Below are positions 7,701 through 15,891 of a DNA stretch of 39,273 nt, piece by piece. The first letter of the stretch is position 1. Each line of letters starts with the position of its first letter. Below the pieces are notes generated by a model. That model had not been told where the DNA came from. It searched no databases and worked only from the letters and a program-made list of their open reading frames with translations. Origin of the DNA: CAADGY01 sp035714225 (lineage in GTDB: Bacteria > Acidobacteriota > Terriglobia > Bryobacterales > Bryobacteraceae); NCBI GenBank assembly GCA_035714225.1, contig DASTMK010000263.1, forward strand, positions 1-39,273. The letters are read 5' to 3'. The translations under genes and the position numbers were made by a program.

Positions 7701-9443
7701 TTAGCGCGAAAACTTCTGCTCAGACACGATGCCCTCGCCCTCTTTGATGGTCACCATGCGACCGGCAGCCACGTTTTTGAACGATTCGGCACCCCCGTTG
7801 GGCCAGCGTATTTCGAGATCCGCACTGGTTGCCTTACCCAGGCCAAAGTGCAGACGGAGGTCGTTTACCGAATAGAAGCTCGATTGGCTCAGGACCGCCT
7901 GCACCTGCATTCGGCCGCCATAGCGCGCTATCACTTTCGCGCCGATGGCGGTGCGATTCGACTTCGTCCCGATGAGCTTCACCTTCAGCCACTGATTGTC
8001 ACCGGAGATGTCATTCCGCAACAGCGATGGAGGTTCGTTAAGGTTCACGATCAGCACATCGAGGTCGCCATCGTTGTCGAAATCGCCAAAGGCGCAGCCG
8101 CGGCTCGGGTGGGCGGCGGCGACGCCTGGCCCTGACTCTTCGATGAACTGCTCGAACTGTCCATTGCCGAGATTGCGGAAAACCACGCGCGGGGTCTTAT
8201 AGGGATATCCGGGCACCTTCTTCTCCACTTCCGGATAGACGCTGCCTGTAACGTGGAACAGGTCGGGCCAGCCGTCGTTGTCGAGGTCGACGACTCCAGC
8301 ACCCCATCCGGTAAACCGGGTCTCGACACCCAGCCCAGCGCGAATGGTCATATCGTCGAACATCGCTTTGCCATCGTTGCGGTAGAGAATGCTGGTGTCG
8401 TCGGAGAAGTGCGTTTTGTAGATGTCGAGCGCGCCATCCAGGTTATAGTCGCCGATACCCAGGCCCATGCCTGCCTGCTCCATGCCGTCTTCATTCAACG
8501 CTACTCCGCTTTCGAGGCCTATTTCCGCAAATGTGCCGTCATGCTGGTTGCGCAGCAGAAAGCTGGGCGTAGAGTCGCACGCGACGTAGATGTCCGGCCA
8601 GCCGTCGTTATCGAAATCGGCCGCTACGGCCGTCATCGCATAGCTGCCTTTCACACTGCCCACACCCGATTCGCGGGTGACGTCCGTGAAGGTACCGTCG
8701 CCGTTGTTCCGGTATAATGCCAGCGCGCCCGGCGGCAACCCGCGCGGTCCGCAGTTCACCGGAACGCCTTTCCATGTGCAGTTGGCGTTTTCGCCCGGCT
8801 TTGGAACGCTCTTGAAATCGAATTCGAGATAGCTGCCCATAAAAAGATCGAGCAGCCCGTCGCGATTGTAATCCACGAACGTGCACCCGGAACTCCATCG
8901 CGGATTCGCCTGAAGCAGGCCGGCCTTCTCCGTCACGTCCGTGAACGTGCTGTCGCCATTGTTGCGGTACAGCACATTCTGGCCGAAGTAGGTGACGAAC
9001 AGGTCGTCATGGCCGTCGTTATCGAAATCGCCGATGCATACCGCCGATGCCCAGCCTGTCCGCTTCAGCCCCGCTTTGTCCGTCACGTCCGTAAAGGTGC
9101 CGTCGCGATTATTCTTGTAGAGCCGGTTCCCCGCGTGCGGAGGCGCCCCTTCCAGGCGCGTCCCGCCGAGCATGAATATATCCAGCCAGCCGTCGTTGTC
9201 ATAGTCGAGAAACGCGCACCCGCATCCGACCGCTTCCAGAATATATGGCTTCTGCTCCACACCGCCGTAGATGGTAGGGGCCGTGAGACCCGCCTGTTTC
9301 GCCACGTCGGTGAAGCGCGCATGAAACGGCAAACCCGACGGCTTGCCCCGGCGGGTGGGCTTTACGTTGCGTGAGGCAACGCCCTGGCCGAAAGCGTTCA
9401 GAGCAGGTATTGTGAGCAGGCCGAGTAACGTGCGGCGGTTCAT
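7701..9443 (-). CDS. CRTAC1-family secreted protein with FG-GAP/VCBS repeats and ASPIC/UnbV domain
   Basis: The ATG at 9443 overlaps the GH29 stop by 4 nt and begins a twin-arginine-like export signal (MNRRTLLGLLTIPALNAFG). The 580-residue product has at least seven calcium-binding repeats of the DxDxDGxxD type, for example DYDNDGWLDIFM, DFDNDGHDDLFV, DYNRDGLLDLFM, DFDNDGWPDIYV and DFDNDGDLDVLI. Together they predict an integrin-like beta-propeller. The last 100 residues (NQWLKVKLIGTKSNRTAIGA, then FGLGKATSADLEIRWPNG) are the ASPIC/UnbV domain. Such proteins are common in acidobacterial and planctomycete glycan loci; their biochemical role is not established. It is the last gene of the 16-kb run, with the formate dehydrogenase operon starting 40 bp later. 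Confidence 0.93.
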   Translation of the reverse strand: MNRRTLLGLLTIPALNAFGQGVASRNVKPTRRGKPSGLPFHARFTDVAKQAGLTAPTIYGGVEQKPYILEAVGCGCAFLDYDNDGWLDIFMLGGTRLEGAPPHAGNRLYKNNRDGTFTDVTDKAGLKRTGWASAVCIGDFDNDGHDDLFVTYFGQNVLYRNNGDSTFTDVTEKAGLLQANPRWSSGCTFVDYNRDGLLDLFMGSYLEFDFKSVPKPGENANCTWKGVPVNCGPRGLPPGALALYRNNGDGTFTDVTRESGVGSVKGSYAMTAVAADFDNDGWPDIYVACDSTPSFLLRNQHDGTFAEIGLESGVALNEDGMEQAGMGLGIGDYNLDGALDIYKTHFSDDTSILYRNDGKAMFDDMTIRAGLGVETRFTGWGAGVVDLDNDGWPDLFHVTGSVYPEVEKKVPGYPYKTPRVVFRNLGNGQFEQFIEESGPGVAAAHPSRGCAFGDFDNDGDLDVLIVNLNEPPSLLRNDISGDNQWLKVKLIGTKSNRTAIGAKVIARYGGRMQVQAVLSQSSFYSVNDLRLHFGLGKATSADLEIRWPNGGAESFKNVAAGRMVTIKEGEGIVSEQKFSR

Positions 9444-10774
9444 AACGTACCGGTGATCTCGAAGGCGATGGCGTGCTCTCCCATCGCCGTATCGGGCAGC
9501 CGTACAATGATGCCCTGCGCCGCCGCCGACCATTCAACCGGCGCAGGCGTCCCAAGCAACTCCACGCGCGTGCCGCCGCCCGCGCGCACCGCGGGAATGG
9601 CGATTTGCGTAGGAGGCCGTTTTCCGTCCTCAAGCAGATAGAACGCATATACGGTGTTGCCGCGGCGCGTGTATGCAATCCTCCCCTCCCTATACGGAGC
9701 AAAAGCACGCGTGCCGTGAATCGCCTTGCCGTTCACCGCCATCCATCGTCCGATCTCTTCGAGACGCGCGACCGCTTCTTCGGGCAATTGTCCATCGGGC
9801 TGCGGGCCGATGTTGAGCAGCAGATTGCCTCCCTTCGCAACCACATCGATCAACAGGTGCACGAGTTCGCGTGTCGGCTTGTACGTGTCCCCCGGTTTGT
9901 AGGACCATTGTGTACCCATCGTGATGCAACTCTCCCACGGGCCATCGAGCGGTTTCTCAGGTACCTTCTGTTCGGGTGTGCGGTAGTTCTCATGCTTGCC
10001 GCCCACGGTGCGGTCCACCACGATCAGGCCGGGTTGATGGCGTCGCGCCATTGCGGCCAGACGGTCCATATCGATATTCTGCTTCGGCGGGCGCACCTGC
10101 CCGCCATCGAGCCACAGGATATCGATATGGCCGTAACCGGTAACCAGTTCCCCGATCTGTCCGTGCACGAACTGGACAAACTGCGCCCAGCGCCGCGAAT
10201 CGGTCAGCGTGTCGTAGTTGGGGTTGCGGTCTTCGGCGAAGACATCCGGGCGCCAATAGTAGGGGCTGTGCCAGTCGGATTTCGAGAAATACGCGCCGAT
10301 GCCGAGACCCTGCTTGCGAAAGGCGTCAAACACCTCACGAACGATGTTGGCGCGGGGATTGCGGCTGAACGGTACCGCCGGCGCAGTGACACGATATTCG
10401 GACTGGCGCGTGTCGAACATCGCGAAACCATCATGATGCTTCGTCGTGAACACCACATATCGCATGCCGGCGGCCTTCGCGTGGCGGGCCCACACGGCGG
10501 GATCGAATTCGGTTGGATTGAATGTGCGCGGCAGTGCGAAATAGCGTTTGCGGAAGTCCGCCATCTCTTCGCGAGTGGTGATCTTTGGGTTGGACCACTT
10601 GCGATCCGCCCATACCAGCGGCCAGGATTCGATAACGCCCATCTGGCTGTATGCACCCCAATGCAGCATCAGCCCGAATTTCCGATCCTGGAACCATTCG
10701 AGCCGTTGCTGGAGGCGATCGTCCGCGGCGGGTAAAGATGCGGCAAGAAGCAGCAGGGCGGCAACGCGTCTCAC
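9440..10774 (-). CDS. Secreted GH29 alpha-L-fucosidase-like glycoside hydrolase
   Basis: The GTG start overlaps the previous frame's TGA (GTGA) and encodes a 444-residue protein with signal peptide (MRRVAALLLLAASLPAAD). GH29 hallmarks are present: EWFQDRKFGLMLHWG at the start of the barrel, YVVFTTKHHDGFAMFDT, GIGAYFSKSDWH, and HIDILWLDGG, where Asp223 matches the family's catalytic nucleophile. The segment GGNLLLNIGPQPDGQLP precedes a small C-terminal beta domain. GH29 enzymes release terminal alpha-L-fucose by a retaining mechanism. A few relatives have other activities, so the exact substrate is inferred from family. Within a pectin-like locus, fucosylated side chains of rhamnogalacturonan or xyloglucan are plausible targets. 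Confidence 0.92.
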   Translation of the reverse strand: MRRVAALLLLAASLPAADDRLQQRLEWFQDRKFGLMLHWGAYSQMGVIESWPLVWADRKWSNPKITTREEMADFRKRYFALPRTFNPTEFDPAVWARHAKAAGMRYVVFTTKHHDGFAMFDTRQSEYRVTAPAVPFSRNPRANIVREVFDAFRKQGLGIGAYFSKSDWHSPYYWRPDVFAEDRNPNYDTLTDSRRWAQFVQFVHGQIGELVTGYGHIDILWLDGGQVRPPKQNIDMDRLAAMARRHQPGLIVVDRTVGGKHENYRTPEQKVPEKPLDGPWESCITMGTQWSYKPGDTYKPTRELVHLLIDVVAKGGNLLLNIGPQPDGQLPEEAVARLEEIGRWMAVNGKAIHGTRAFAPYREGRIAYTRRGNTVYAFYLLEDGKRPPTQIAIPAVRAGGGTRVELLGTPAPVEWSAAAQGIIVRLPDTAMGEHAIAFEITGTL

Positions 10775-11746
10775 TTCACCAGCCTCCAGCCTTGCGCCGT
10801 AACTTCCAATCCGGTGTGACCGGCGTAGCGATCGTATACGCGCTCCATCTCCTCGACGGAATCGAAATAACCCACGAGGAACGCAGCGCTGAAATGGTCA
10901 CCCGGCTTTACCGGGCGGCCGCCAAATTCCTGGATCATGCATACGTATCCGCGTTGATGGCACCATGCTTCGGATACGACAGAGGGGTCGAGCGTCATGC
11001 CCGCGAGCCACGGTCCCGCCGCGCCGGTTTTCGGATCGCGCAGACGGTAAGCGCGGATGAATCGCCGTGGAGTCTTCCCTTCCCCGCGCCGGTACAGGAA
11101 CTTTTCGTCGGGCGCGAAATCGTCGAGAAACTCCTTCGCGGGGATCCGGCCGAGGTAGCTGAGGAATATTTCGCTGAACGTATCGGTGCCTTTATGTTTG
11201 ATGTGACCCGGCATATCGATGCGCAAAAACAGCGCGGGGCTTTCATTCACCGTGGTGATGCGGTCGGACGAGACGAAATAACGTTGTCCTTCCGGAAAGA
11301 CGATGGTCTGCTCCCACAACGATCCCGTTTTGCGCCCCGGCGCGGCGATGCGGTAGCGGTAATCCATCTTTACAGCCCGCAAAATCCTTTCCACGAATCA
11401 CGTGCGGATCCAGCTTCCGGGCTTGTGTACAGATCTGAGGCCCCTCGATACTACGCTTGGCGATCCTGCCATGGAAAGCGTTGTTGAAATCGTACCGGAG
11501 GTCGCCTGTAAGGCGGTCGCGGTATGCCTCGTCGCTCCCGGGCTCCATCAGCCAGTCGACGATATCGAGCCCGAAGCCCGCGTCGCGGAAACCCGTCTTT
11601 CTGTCGAGAAACGACCCGCCTGCAACACCGGAAACATAGCCCTGCTTGCGCACAACAGCTTCGACGGCGGTTCCCTGGATGCTGATCTCGTCCACAGTTT
11701 CCGACACCTGGAAAGCCGTAAAGAAAAGCAGAAATGCCAAGCTCAT
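10771..11746 (-). pseudogene. Frameshifted gene of unrecognised family (about 324 residues when repaired)
   Basis: Two overlapping minus-strand frames encode parts of one protein. The first runs from an ATG at 11746 with a hydrophobic N-terminus (MSLAFLLFFTAFQVS) through DRKTGFRDAGFGLDIVDWL and GPQICTQARKLDPHVIRGKDF. The second continues with AVKMDYRYRIAAPGRKTGSL, SDRITTVNESPALFLRIDMP, DFAPDEKFLYRR and AWCHQRGYVCMI. Removing one base from the CCC at 11376-11378 joins them as GKDFAAVKMDY. The 976-nt span is exactly one nucleotide over a whole number of codons. I do not recognise a named domain. The 3' end overlaps the GH29 start, so a break here would also affect translational coupling. A sequencing or assembly error is an equally good explanation. 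Confidence 0.75.
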
Positions 11747-11783
11747 TGACGCGCAGTATATCAGTTGCGAAGGGCGGTCTTCG

Positions 11784-13061
11784 TTATGGGTTCCCCGGAG
11801 TTTCGCGCCACATCCGTTGCAGATCGTACAGGTTGATCAGGTGCTGCTGTATGATGCGCTCACCTCCGCCCACTTCGATCGTGGTGGACACGTCAGCGCC
11901 GTAGCCGCCGTGTGCGGCCGAGCGCAAATCGGGGATGTATCCGGCCCAGGTTCCACCGACTGTGTAGGTGTAGCCGTAGAACAGAGGATGCGCCACACTG
12001 GCCTGGGCCTTCCAGGTCTTCTGTAGCACGTGAAATGGCTCGCCGGGTAGCGTCGCGATCGCGATGTCTTTCCCGATAAGTACCGTCGTCACTCCTACTG
12101 TCAGCTTCCTGTTTTTGTCCCAACGGTTCCGGAATTCGAGCAGTTCGCTGCGCGCGCGGATCGGGCCGGCTTCGACGCCGATTACATCCTTGCTCGCCTT
12201 CAGGACTTCGGCCGCGAGGATGTCTCCCATCGTCTCCGCAATGGCGAAGTCCGCGGCCTCGTCTCCCGACCGGCCCATCAACAGTGGATTGATATCGCCG
12301 GCGCCCCCTTGCACGAACATCACCTGCGTGCCCGGCAGTTCGCTTTCTACCTTCGTCTGCATCATTCCCGGGAAGTCTGCCGAGAACTTGCAGCTCGTCT
12401 TCCCGAGCACCACGGCATGCACCGCGTAGTGCACCAGCAACGCGCGCGGACGCCCTGCCGTGTCTTCCACGCGGAGCAGGTCAACGCCGGGGTCCACAGG
12501 CCCCCAGGGAATGCGCTCGGGATTCCGGTATAGCACACGCGAACGGCCGTCATTCTGCATCTGGAGCCTGTTGTACCCGAGTTGAATTGAGCCGCGCCCC
12601 ACGCCAAGACGCGCCGGAAACATCGACGTCGAAGCCTGCTCGATGGCTCCAAAGATCTTTTGCTCCAATTCAGTCCGATACCGCGCGCCGGCGTCATCGC
12701 GAACCGGCGCGCTTCCAAACGGCAGAAATGCGGGCGCCGAGTGCGAATGCGACGCCGCCAGGAGCAGCACCGTGATCCCGAGCTTCGCCCTGACCTCGTC
12801 CTTCAGCCGCTCGGATACAATGCTGCCCAGATCGAGCGTGACGATCGCCATCCGCGAGCCGCCACTCTCGAGGACCAGCGCTTTGGCATAGAGCGGATCG
12901 TGCGTACCGTTCGAGGGTCCGCACTCGCGATCCCTATAGCCGTACATCTGCATAGAGACGGCGGGCGTGATGTCAACCCGAGCCACTCCTGCCCGCAACT
13001 CGGGCACCGTCTCCGCGTGAGCAGAGGCGAGCAGGCAAAGAAAGAAAACGATGCGTTTCAT
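11784..13061 (-). CDS. Secreted neutral/alkaline ceramidase-like hydrolase
   Basis: The start at 13061 is supported by GGAG 7 nt upstream and a signal peptide (MKRIVFFLCLLASAHAE). The 425-residue protein matches the N-terminal catalytic domain of neutral/alkaline non-lysosomal ceramidases. It shows RAGVARVDITPAVSMQMYGY near residue 25, the zinc-binding ASHSHSAPAF motif, VHYAVHAVVLG, and QGGAGDINPLL (the GD-x-x-P region). It lacks the C-terminal immunoglobulin-like domain of full-length ceramidases of about 650 residues. Shorter relatives in acidobacteria and planctomycetes are often found next to glycan genes and may act on other amide or ester substrates. The true substrate is unknown. It lies 26 bp after the oxidoreductase gene. 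Confidence 0.85.
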   Translation of the reverse strand: MKRIVFFLCLLASAHAETVPELRAGVARVDITPAVSMQMYGYRDRECGPSNGTHDPLYAKALVLESGGSRMAIVTLDLGSIVSERLKDEVRAKLGITVLLLAASHSHSAPAFLPFGSAPVRDDAGARYRTELEQKIFGAIEQASTSMFPARLGVGRGSIQLGYNRLQMQNDGRSRVLYRNPERIPWGPVDPGVDLLRVEDTAGRPRALLVHYAVHAVVLGKTSCKFSADFPGMMQTKVESELPGTQVMFVQGGAGDINPLLMGRSGDEAADFAIAETMGDILAAEVLKASKDVIGVEAGPIRARSELLEFRNRWDKNRKLTVGVTTVLIGKDIAIATLPGEPFHVLQKTWKAQASVAHPLFYGYTYTVGGTWAGYIPDLRSAAHGGYGADVSTTIEVGGGERIIQQHLINLYDLQRMWRETPGNP

Positions 13062-13087
13062 GCGAAATCTCCTGTTTGTACGGCCCG

Positions 13088-14452
13088 TCACGACAGCGGC
13101 GGAATCGTATACGGCTCACGGTAGTCCCGGCTGAACAACGCGTTCGCCTCGCCGGCGCCGATGAATTTCCCGGTAGCGCGCGAAAGCCGGAGCGTCCGTC
13201 CGGTTCGCAGGCTAATATTGGCCAGATGGCAAAACGCGGCGGCACGGGTGCCGATCGCGATATCGGCAGTGAGCTTCCGGCGGTCATGCGCGCGGACAGC
13301 ATCGAGAAAGTTTTTCATGTGCGGTTTGGTCGCCTCTTCGTCTCCCTCCACGGCTTTTTCGTCCAACACTTTTTCGTACTTCTCCGCCCGCCGGATTTCC
13401 CGGGACACGGCCTGCTCCGGGCTGAGGCGGGCCAGCGAGCTCCGGTAAACCTGAACGCCTTCCGGGTCCACCACCATGTAGCCGAGCTCGCCGAAGAAGA
13501 GGTTTCCAATGAAGCTGCGCGTCCGCGCGGGAACCAGGCCCTCCGGTGGAGTGGGCAAATTGCGCACATCGAAGGTGACCTGCGCATCGCCGAAATCGAA
13601 GACGGCATGTTGTGTGTTGGGCGTCTCCTGGTCGTCCTTCCATACATACTTGCCGCCCGTCGAAGTCACCGAATCCGGCCATCCGCCACGGCCAATGCCC
13701 CACAGGCAGATGTCCATTTCATGGACCCCTTGATTGCCGATATCGCCGTTGCCCGTATCCCAGAACCAGTGCCAGTTGTAAGCAAACTTATTCAAGCTGT
13801 ACGGCTTGACCTGCGCGGGGCCGAGGAACCGGTCCCAGTCGAGCCCTGCCGGCACCGCGGCATCCGGCGTATGGCCAATCGAAAACCGGCGGCGAAAGCA
13901 GAGCCCGCGGGCGTGATAAACCTGTCCTATTGCGCCATCGCGCAGCAGTTGCATGGCGCGTTTCTTGTGGGTTATGGAGCGGCCTTGCGATCCCACCTGA
14001 ACCACCCGGTCGTATTTCCGCGCGGCCAACACCATTTGTTCCGCTTCGAAGAGATTGTGGCAGGCCGGCTTCTCGACATACACGTCCTTGCCCGCCTGGC
14101 ACGCCCATATGGTCGCGAGCGCATGCCAATGATTCGGAAGCGGCAGCGACACCGCGTCGATCTCTTTGGAATCGAACAGTGCGCGCATGTCCGAATACTC
14201 GGTGGCGTTGTAGTTTCGGAGCTTGCGTACAAGCGCAGCGGCGCGTTCACGCGCAGCCTGGTGGACATCGCAGATCGCCGTGATCCGGCAATCGGACTCG
14301 AACGTCGAATAGTAGTTCAGGTGATCGGTTCCCCGGCCACCGAGACCCACGACGCCCAGCGAAACGCGATCATTAGCCCCGATGATAGGAAATTGGGCAC
14401 TCGCGATCGCGGCACTTACGCACTTCACAAACTGCCGTCTTTGCTGTTCCAT
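13088..14452 (-). CDS. Tat-exported Gfo/Idh/MocA-family NAD(P)-dependent oxidoreductase
   Basis: The 454-residue product starts with MEQQRRQFVKCVSAAIAS, a twin-arginine signal (RRQFVK). The Rossmann motif VSLGVVGLGGRGTDHL follows at about residue 30. AICDVHQAARERAAALV, SLPLPNHWHALATIWACQAG and DVYVEKPACHN carry the family's EKP motif. The C-terminal part (GDIGNQGVHEMDICLWGIG) is the substrate domain. Family members oxidise or epimerise sugars and inositols. Exported versions in this bacterial type keep a tightly bound cofactor, which the Tat pathway allows. Several such enzymes cleave glycosidic bonds by an oxidation-elimination route, which would suit this locus, but that is inference. It lies 52 bp after the propeller gene. 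Confidence 0.9.
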   Translation of the reverse strand: MEQQRRQFVKCVSAAIASAQFPIIGANDRVSLGVVGLGGRGTDHLNYYSTFESDCRITAICDVHQAARERAAALVRKLRNYNATEYSDMRALFDSKEIDAVSLPLPNHWHALATIWACQAGKDVYVEKPACHNLFEAEQMVLAARKYDRVVQVGSQGRSITHKKRAMQLLRDGAIGQVYHARGLCFRRRFSIGHTPDAAVPAGLDWDRFLGPAQVKPYSLNKFAYNWHWFWDTGNGDIGNQGVHEMDICLWGIGRGGWPDSVTSTGGKYVWKDDQETPNTQHAVFDFGDAQVTFDVRNLPTPPEGLVPARTRSFIGNLFFGELGYMVVDPEGVQVYRSSLARLSPEQAVSREIRRAEKYEKVLDEKAVEGDEEATKPHMKNFLDAVRAHDRRKLTADIAIGTRAAAFCHLANISLRTGRTLRLSRATGKFIGAGEANALFSRDYREPYTIPPLS

Positions 14453-14504
14453 CTGAATTACTCCCCTGGGTAAGTCATAACTTATGAATGCCGGCTCCCA
14501 GGCC

Positions 14505-15881
14505 TCACAGCCTCTCCGGAATCAATCCCGGCGTGTCGCTACGTTGCCGCTCGCTCTCGGGGTTGAAGGGGTTCAGCATTTCCTTAAAGCGCCCGGGGCC
14601 GGGTAAGTAGATAAACAGCTTGCCGCCCCGGTCGCTTTCTCCGCAGAAGACCGCGCCGTCCGGAGCGACCGCTATCGCGTCAAATTGATACGCCCGGTGC
14701 GAATAGTAAGGGCTCCGGTCGACGGCGAATGGTCCCAACTCCGAAAAGCCCTTCTTGCCGCTCAAATCCCACGTATGCAGTTTGCAGGATCGCTCAAACT
14801 CACCGGTGATGAGGTAGAGGTTGTTGTCTTTACCGGCGGCCATCGCACGCAGCCGCCGCATAATACGGGGCTTCCCGAGCACTGCCACATCATCCTTTCC
14901 GATATCCAGCCGCACCAGGTGTCCATCGTTGGTGCCGGCATACACGTTGCCGCTGGAGTCCGTCGTGAACGCTTCGACAACGGGATAGTCGTAAGAACTC
15001 AGTCCTTCCCAGTATTCGCCTGGAAGCCGTATGAACGTCTGCTCGATCTTCCCGCTGCCGGGACGGTAGCGGACGATGATGCCGTTGTCCCCGGACGTGT
15101 ACACGTCACCGGATTTCGGATCGCAGTACAAAGCCCGCGGCACGCTTCGCCAATGACGCTCCGGTCCGCTATAAACCTTGTGCGCGAGCAGCTCGCCCAG
15201 ATCCTTCGTGGTGCGTGTAGCTAGGTCGAAAATGAAGAAATGCGCGTCGGGGTACGTAATCCCATAAATCTTTGATTTATCCGCACTCATCGTCATCGCA
15301 TAAACCGTGTTGTGCGAAACCGGAACGCCGAGGTCTTCTACTTTCGCCGGCGAGTCGTTTGTGTAGCGTTCGACATCGCCAGTTTTGGGATCATAGCGAT
15401 AGATGTGGCCACCGGCATAGTCCCGGTAAGGCAAAGTAATATCTTTCCAGAGTTGCTTCTCGATGCCCTCGACCTCCACCGGAAATTCCTTTGTAAGTTC
15501 TACGGGCGAGTACATACTAAGTCCGGTACCTATGTAGATTTCTCCGTCTTTGCCTTCCACTAAGCCGTGATAAACGCCGCGCGCATCCGCGATTTTCCCC
15601 AGCGGCCGTACCTTGTTAATGAAGCGGTTGTAGAAGAACAGGTACGACTGCGTCCGTCCGCTGGTTGCTCCGTAGATGAAACCGTTTGAATGCGCCAGGA
15701 GTGCCGAAATGCGGCTGTTGTCGGCTGGAATGAGATTCTGCGCGGGATATCCCAAGTCCCGGTAGTCCATGCGATGAGTGTCGAAATGGGGGTTGACCCA
15801 GCGCTGTCCCCACAAAGCGCCGCTCGCGCCGCCCAGAAACAGAAATGCCAACACGGGAGCTGCGGTCCAGGGTCTCTTCAT
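14505..15881 (-). CDS. Secreted beta-propeller-like protein (paralogue of next gene upstream)
   Basis: The ATG at 15881 has GGAG 7 nt upstream and a signal peptide (MKRPWTAAPVLAFLFLGGAS), giving 458 residues. Repeated four-strand units are visible, such as SNGFIYGATSGRTQSYLFFY, KDGEIYIGTGLSMYSP, SGDVYTSGDNGIIVRYRPG, SGNVYAGTNDGHLVRLDIG and PDGAVFCGESDRGGKLFIYL. These match a seven-bladed propeller of the lyase-like or quinoprotein type. No catalytic residues can be assigned. Oligogalacturonate lyases also have a propeller fold, but their diagnostic His/metal motif is not evident. It follows the related 15892-17172 gene by 10 bp and shares blade patterns such as YRYDPKTGDVERYTN. Confidence 0.82.
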   Translation of the reverse strand: MKRPWTAAPVLAFLFLGGASGALWGQRWVNPHFDTHRMDYRDLGYPAQNLIPADNSRISALLAHSNGFIYGATSGRTQSYLFFYNRFINKVRPLGKIADARGVYHGLVEGKDGEIYIGTGLSMYSPVELTKEFPVEVEGIEKQLWKDITLPYRDYAGGHIYRYDPKTGDVERYTNDSPAKVEDLGVPVSHNTVYAMTMSADKSKIYGITYPDAHFFIFDLATRTTKDLGELLAHKVYSGPERHWRSVPRALYCDPKSGDVYTSGDNGIIVRYRPGSGKIEQTFIRLPGEYWEGLSSYDYPVVEAFTTDSSGNVYAGTNDGHLVRLDIGKDDVAVLGKPRIMRRLRAMAAGKDNNLYLITGEFERSCKLHTWDLSGKKGFSELGPFAVDRSPYYSHRAYQFDAIAVAPDGAVFCGESDRGGKLFIYLPGPGRFKEMLNPFNPESERQRSDTPGLIPERL

Positions 15882-15891
15882 CTTCGTTCTC

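Noticed and set aside
6317..7747. A 476-residue plus-strand open frame across the selenocysteine region
   Set aside because: It is antisense to the formate dehydrogenase, composition is Arg-rich, and there are no motifs.
9473..10735. A 420-residue plus-strand open frame
   Set aside because: It is the reverse image of the GH29 gene, which carries catalytic motifs and coupling overlaps.
11243..11394. Programmed frameshifting to join the two halves of the 10771-11746 gene
   Set aside because: No slippery heptamer, internal Shine-Dalgarno or pseudoknot is evident near 11376; a plain indel or sequence error is simpler.
13076..14473. A 465-residue plus-strand open frame
   Set aside because: It mirrors the oxidoreductase gene, whose Tat signal, Rossmann motif and EKP motif are clear.
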